DNA from: JAHJFW01 sp964595075
Lineage (GTDB): Bacteria > Patescibacteriota > Patescibacteriia > 2-12-FULL-60-25
Direction of reading: 5' to 3'
DNA length: 12,092 nucleotides
Assembly: GCA_964595075.1 (NCBI GenBank)
Contig: CAZQNT010000032.1
Location: 1-12,092 of the forward strand
The notes under the pieces are model-generated. The model saw only the letters and a program-made list of their open reading frames with translations. It ran no database searches and was not told the DNA's origin. Of the stretch, positions 11,088-12,092 are shown in pieces. The number at the start of each line of letters is the position of its first letter. Position 1 is the stretch's first letter. A program made the position numbers and the translations under genes.

Positions 11088-11687
11088 ATGAACCATCTGC
11101 GTGATCAAGTCTGCGAATAGTGTCACGTCTCCGCCTGGGACAGTGACGCGGATTGCATATCCGTGGGTCAATGCTATAATCTCGCTACTTGAGACCTCAC
11201 CGTAGGGATTGATCAGCACATATGTCTGAAGGCCCCCGAGGCGCTCATTGCGAAGCGTTGGAGCAGCAACACCGGCATCTTGAAGCTGTTGGATGTACGG
11301 CAGATCGAATAATCGAAACCACTCCCGTGGGTCCGGACCGGGCGATAGGAACACGCTAACAACAACGTCGGCTGGTTCGCCTTGTGGCTGCTCCCTGCCG
11401 GGACGCAGAAGAGCAAAGCGAGTGGCTGACGGAATTGTTGCCACCGTGTTTTCCATGACCGTCAACGGACGTGCACGTGGGTCCAATAGGTAGCCCTCTG
11501 GGAGGATGAAGTGCCATGACCCCTCAGGGTCATGCACCTCTACACCGGAGGGCACCGGTCTCACTTGCTCTTCAACACACCCGACACCGAAAAGCGCAGA
11601 CGCTATCGCCAGGGCAAGCACTACCAACCCCCATGCGTGGGGGAGTTGCTCGCGTCGGCGCCTGGCGATGTTGTTAGCGCTGCCCAT
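11067..11687 (-). CDS. Putative lipoprotein of unknown function
   Basis: A 206-aa protein beginning MGSANNIARRRREQ, then a hydrophobic segment (about 19-34, GLVVLALAIASALFG) ending in GVGC at 34-37. C37 may be lipidated, although glycine at -3 is unusual for a lipobox. The mature part is mostly beta-strand-like, with SWHFILPEGYLLDP and a C-terminal INPYGEVSSSEIIALTHGYA typical of small PsbP-like or unassigned extracellular domains. The likely location is the outer face of the cytoplasmic membrane. An ATG three codons upstream and a TTG further up are alternatives; I chose 11687 because a promoter-like pair ends ten bases before it. It converges on the DUF3892-like gene. Confidence 0.7.
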   Translation of the reverse strand: MGSANNIARRRREQLPHAWGLVVLALAIASALFGVGCVEEQVRPVPSGVEVHDPEGSWHFILPEGYLLDPRARPLTVMENTVATIPSATRFALLRPGREQPQGEPADVVVSVFLSPGPDPREWFRLFDLPYIQQLQDAGVAAPTLRNERLGGLQTYVLINPYGEVSSSEIIALTHGYAIRVTVPGGDVTLFADLITQMVHSFEQDR

Positions 11688-11697
11688 ACTACTCATC

Positions 11698-11726
11698 AGT
11701 AAGCCAGGTTTCGCCCATGACGTCAA
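11698..11726 (-). promoter_or_regulatory. Possible promoter of the lipoprotein gene
   Basis: On the minus strand, TTGACG (11726-11721) and CTTACT (11703-11698) with a 17-bp spacer. The -10 is weak. The ATG at 11687 follows after ten bases, the same near-leaderless layout seen at other genes here. Confidence 0.35.
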
Positions 11727-11759
11727 TGTGGGTAGGCATCGCTTAAGGTGCGAGAGTGT

Positions 11760-12029
11760 GTAGTTCTGTCGGCAACAACCAATGAGAAAGAGACACCGGC
11801 GTGGCGTCTCGAGCTGCGTGTCGTGAAGTCACGCACATACGATCGTCAGTTGATCAGTGCGCGGCCCGCGGAGAAACCGACGTACCTCCCCGCCACCCGT
11901 TCCAGCATGACGCATTCCTCGGTCGCCGGGCCTGCGCCGCCCTCGGTGACGACGCGGCTTCGTGTAGAACGAGGTGCCCCCTGGCATGGCGTCTAGACGT
12001 AGACGGATCCGAGATGAGTAGACCGACTG
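11760..12029. other. About 330 bases without a confident gene
   Basis: From the lipoprotein start to the partial gene at 12030 no frame has convincing start signals. GC-rich frames exist on both strands around 11865-11960; the minus-strand one ends in VGFSAGRALIN then a stop, with G/C in nearly all third positions, but it loses this pattern near 11960 as if frameshifted. It may be a decayed gene. A short imperfect hairpin GAGACACC...GGCGTCTC lies near 11791-11811. Confidence 0.4.
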
Positions 12030-12092
12030 CTACGCCGCCTCCTCGACGTCGTCCAAGCCTCCTTCCAGTGATATCACCAAGCCGCGGCCCCA
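12030..12092 (-). CDS. C-terminus of an unidentified protein, cut by the window edge
   Basis: Twenty codons are visible on the minus strand, ending VISLEGGLDDVEEAA before TAG at 12032-12030. The acidic helical tail looks like a true C-terminus and is more protein-like than the other frames here, but it is too short to identify. If real, the gene continues beyond the right edge. Confidence 0.35.
   Translation of the reverse strand, partial: WGRGLVISLEGGLDDVEEAA

Noticed and set aside
1..12092. CRISPR array
   Set aside because: No regularly spaced direct repeats with unique spacers were found; the repeats present are palindromic elements or 7-base tandem units.

Overview
The window is a metagenome-style scaffold of three contigs joined by two 10-N gaps (3590-3599 and 6682-6691). 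The left half (about 1-6190) looks like a Patescibacteria/CPR-type chromosome, although no marker gene proves this. The signs are compact housekeeping genes, several small two- or three-helix membrane proteins of no known function, mostly no Shine-Dalgarno sequence with -10-like hexamers only 6-12 nt from start codons, and many short palindromic and heptameric repeats. TGA is used as a stop here (for example at 5756-5758), so a recoded UGA is unlikely.

Left half, in order. Minus strand: a gene start cut by the left edge, prfA (release factor 1) and rpmE (ribosomal protein L31). Plus strand: queA (queuosine synthesis), diverging from rpmE through two promoters whose -35 boxes interlock, and carrying two repeat insertions in its reading frame. 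Minus strand, read right to left: an RBBP9-like serine hydrolase, a small membrane protein, a SAM methyltransferase, a three-helix membrane protein split by the first gap, and a YraN/UPF0102 protein overlapping it. queA and yraN converge on a large nested inverted repeat. To the right, on the plus strand, are tRNA-Val(UAC), a 76-aa membrane protein, and a 110-aa basic protein with a near-consensus promoter, SD and terminator of its own.

Between about 6190 and 6460 lies a gene-free, hairpin-rich stretch. Beyond it codon use moves to strong G/C in the third position (clearest at 6461-6681) and the content becomes accessory: the C-terminus of a membrane protein, a SAMHD1-like HD phosphohydrolase (606 aa), a 150-aa protein that may be winged-helix, an ImmA/IrrE metallopeptidase, an XRE repressor overlapping it, a divergent DUF3892-like small protein, a putative lipoprotein, and a gene tail at the right edge. 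XRE plus overlapping ImmA resembles the ImmR/ImmA switch of integrative elements. Next to an HD dNTPase-like enzyme and an unrecognised partner, this suggests a mobile-element or phage-defence island. No integrase, transposase or attachment site is visible. Whether the right half belongs to the same genome or is a metagenomic misjoin cannot be settled from the sequence alone.
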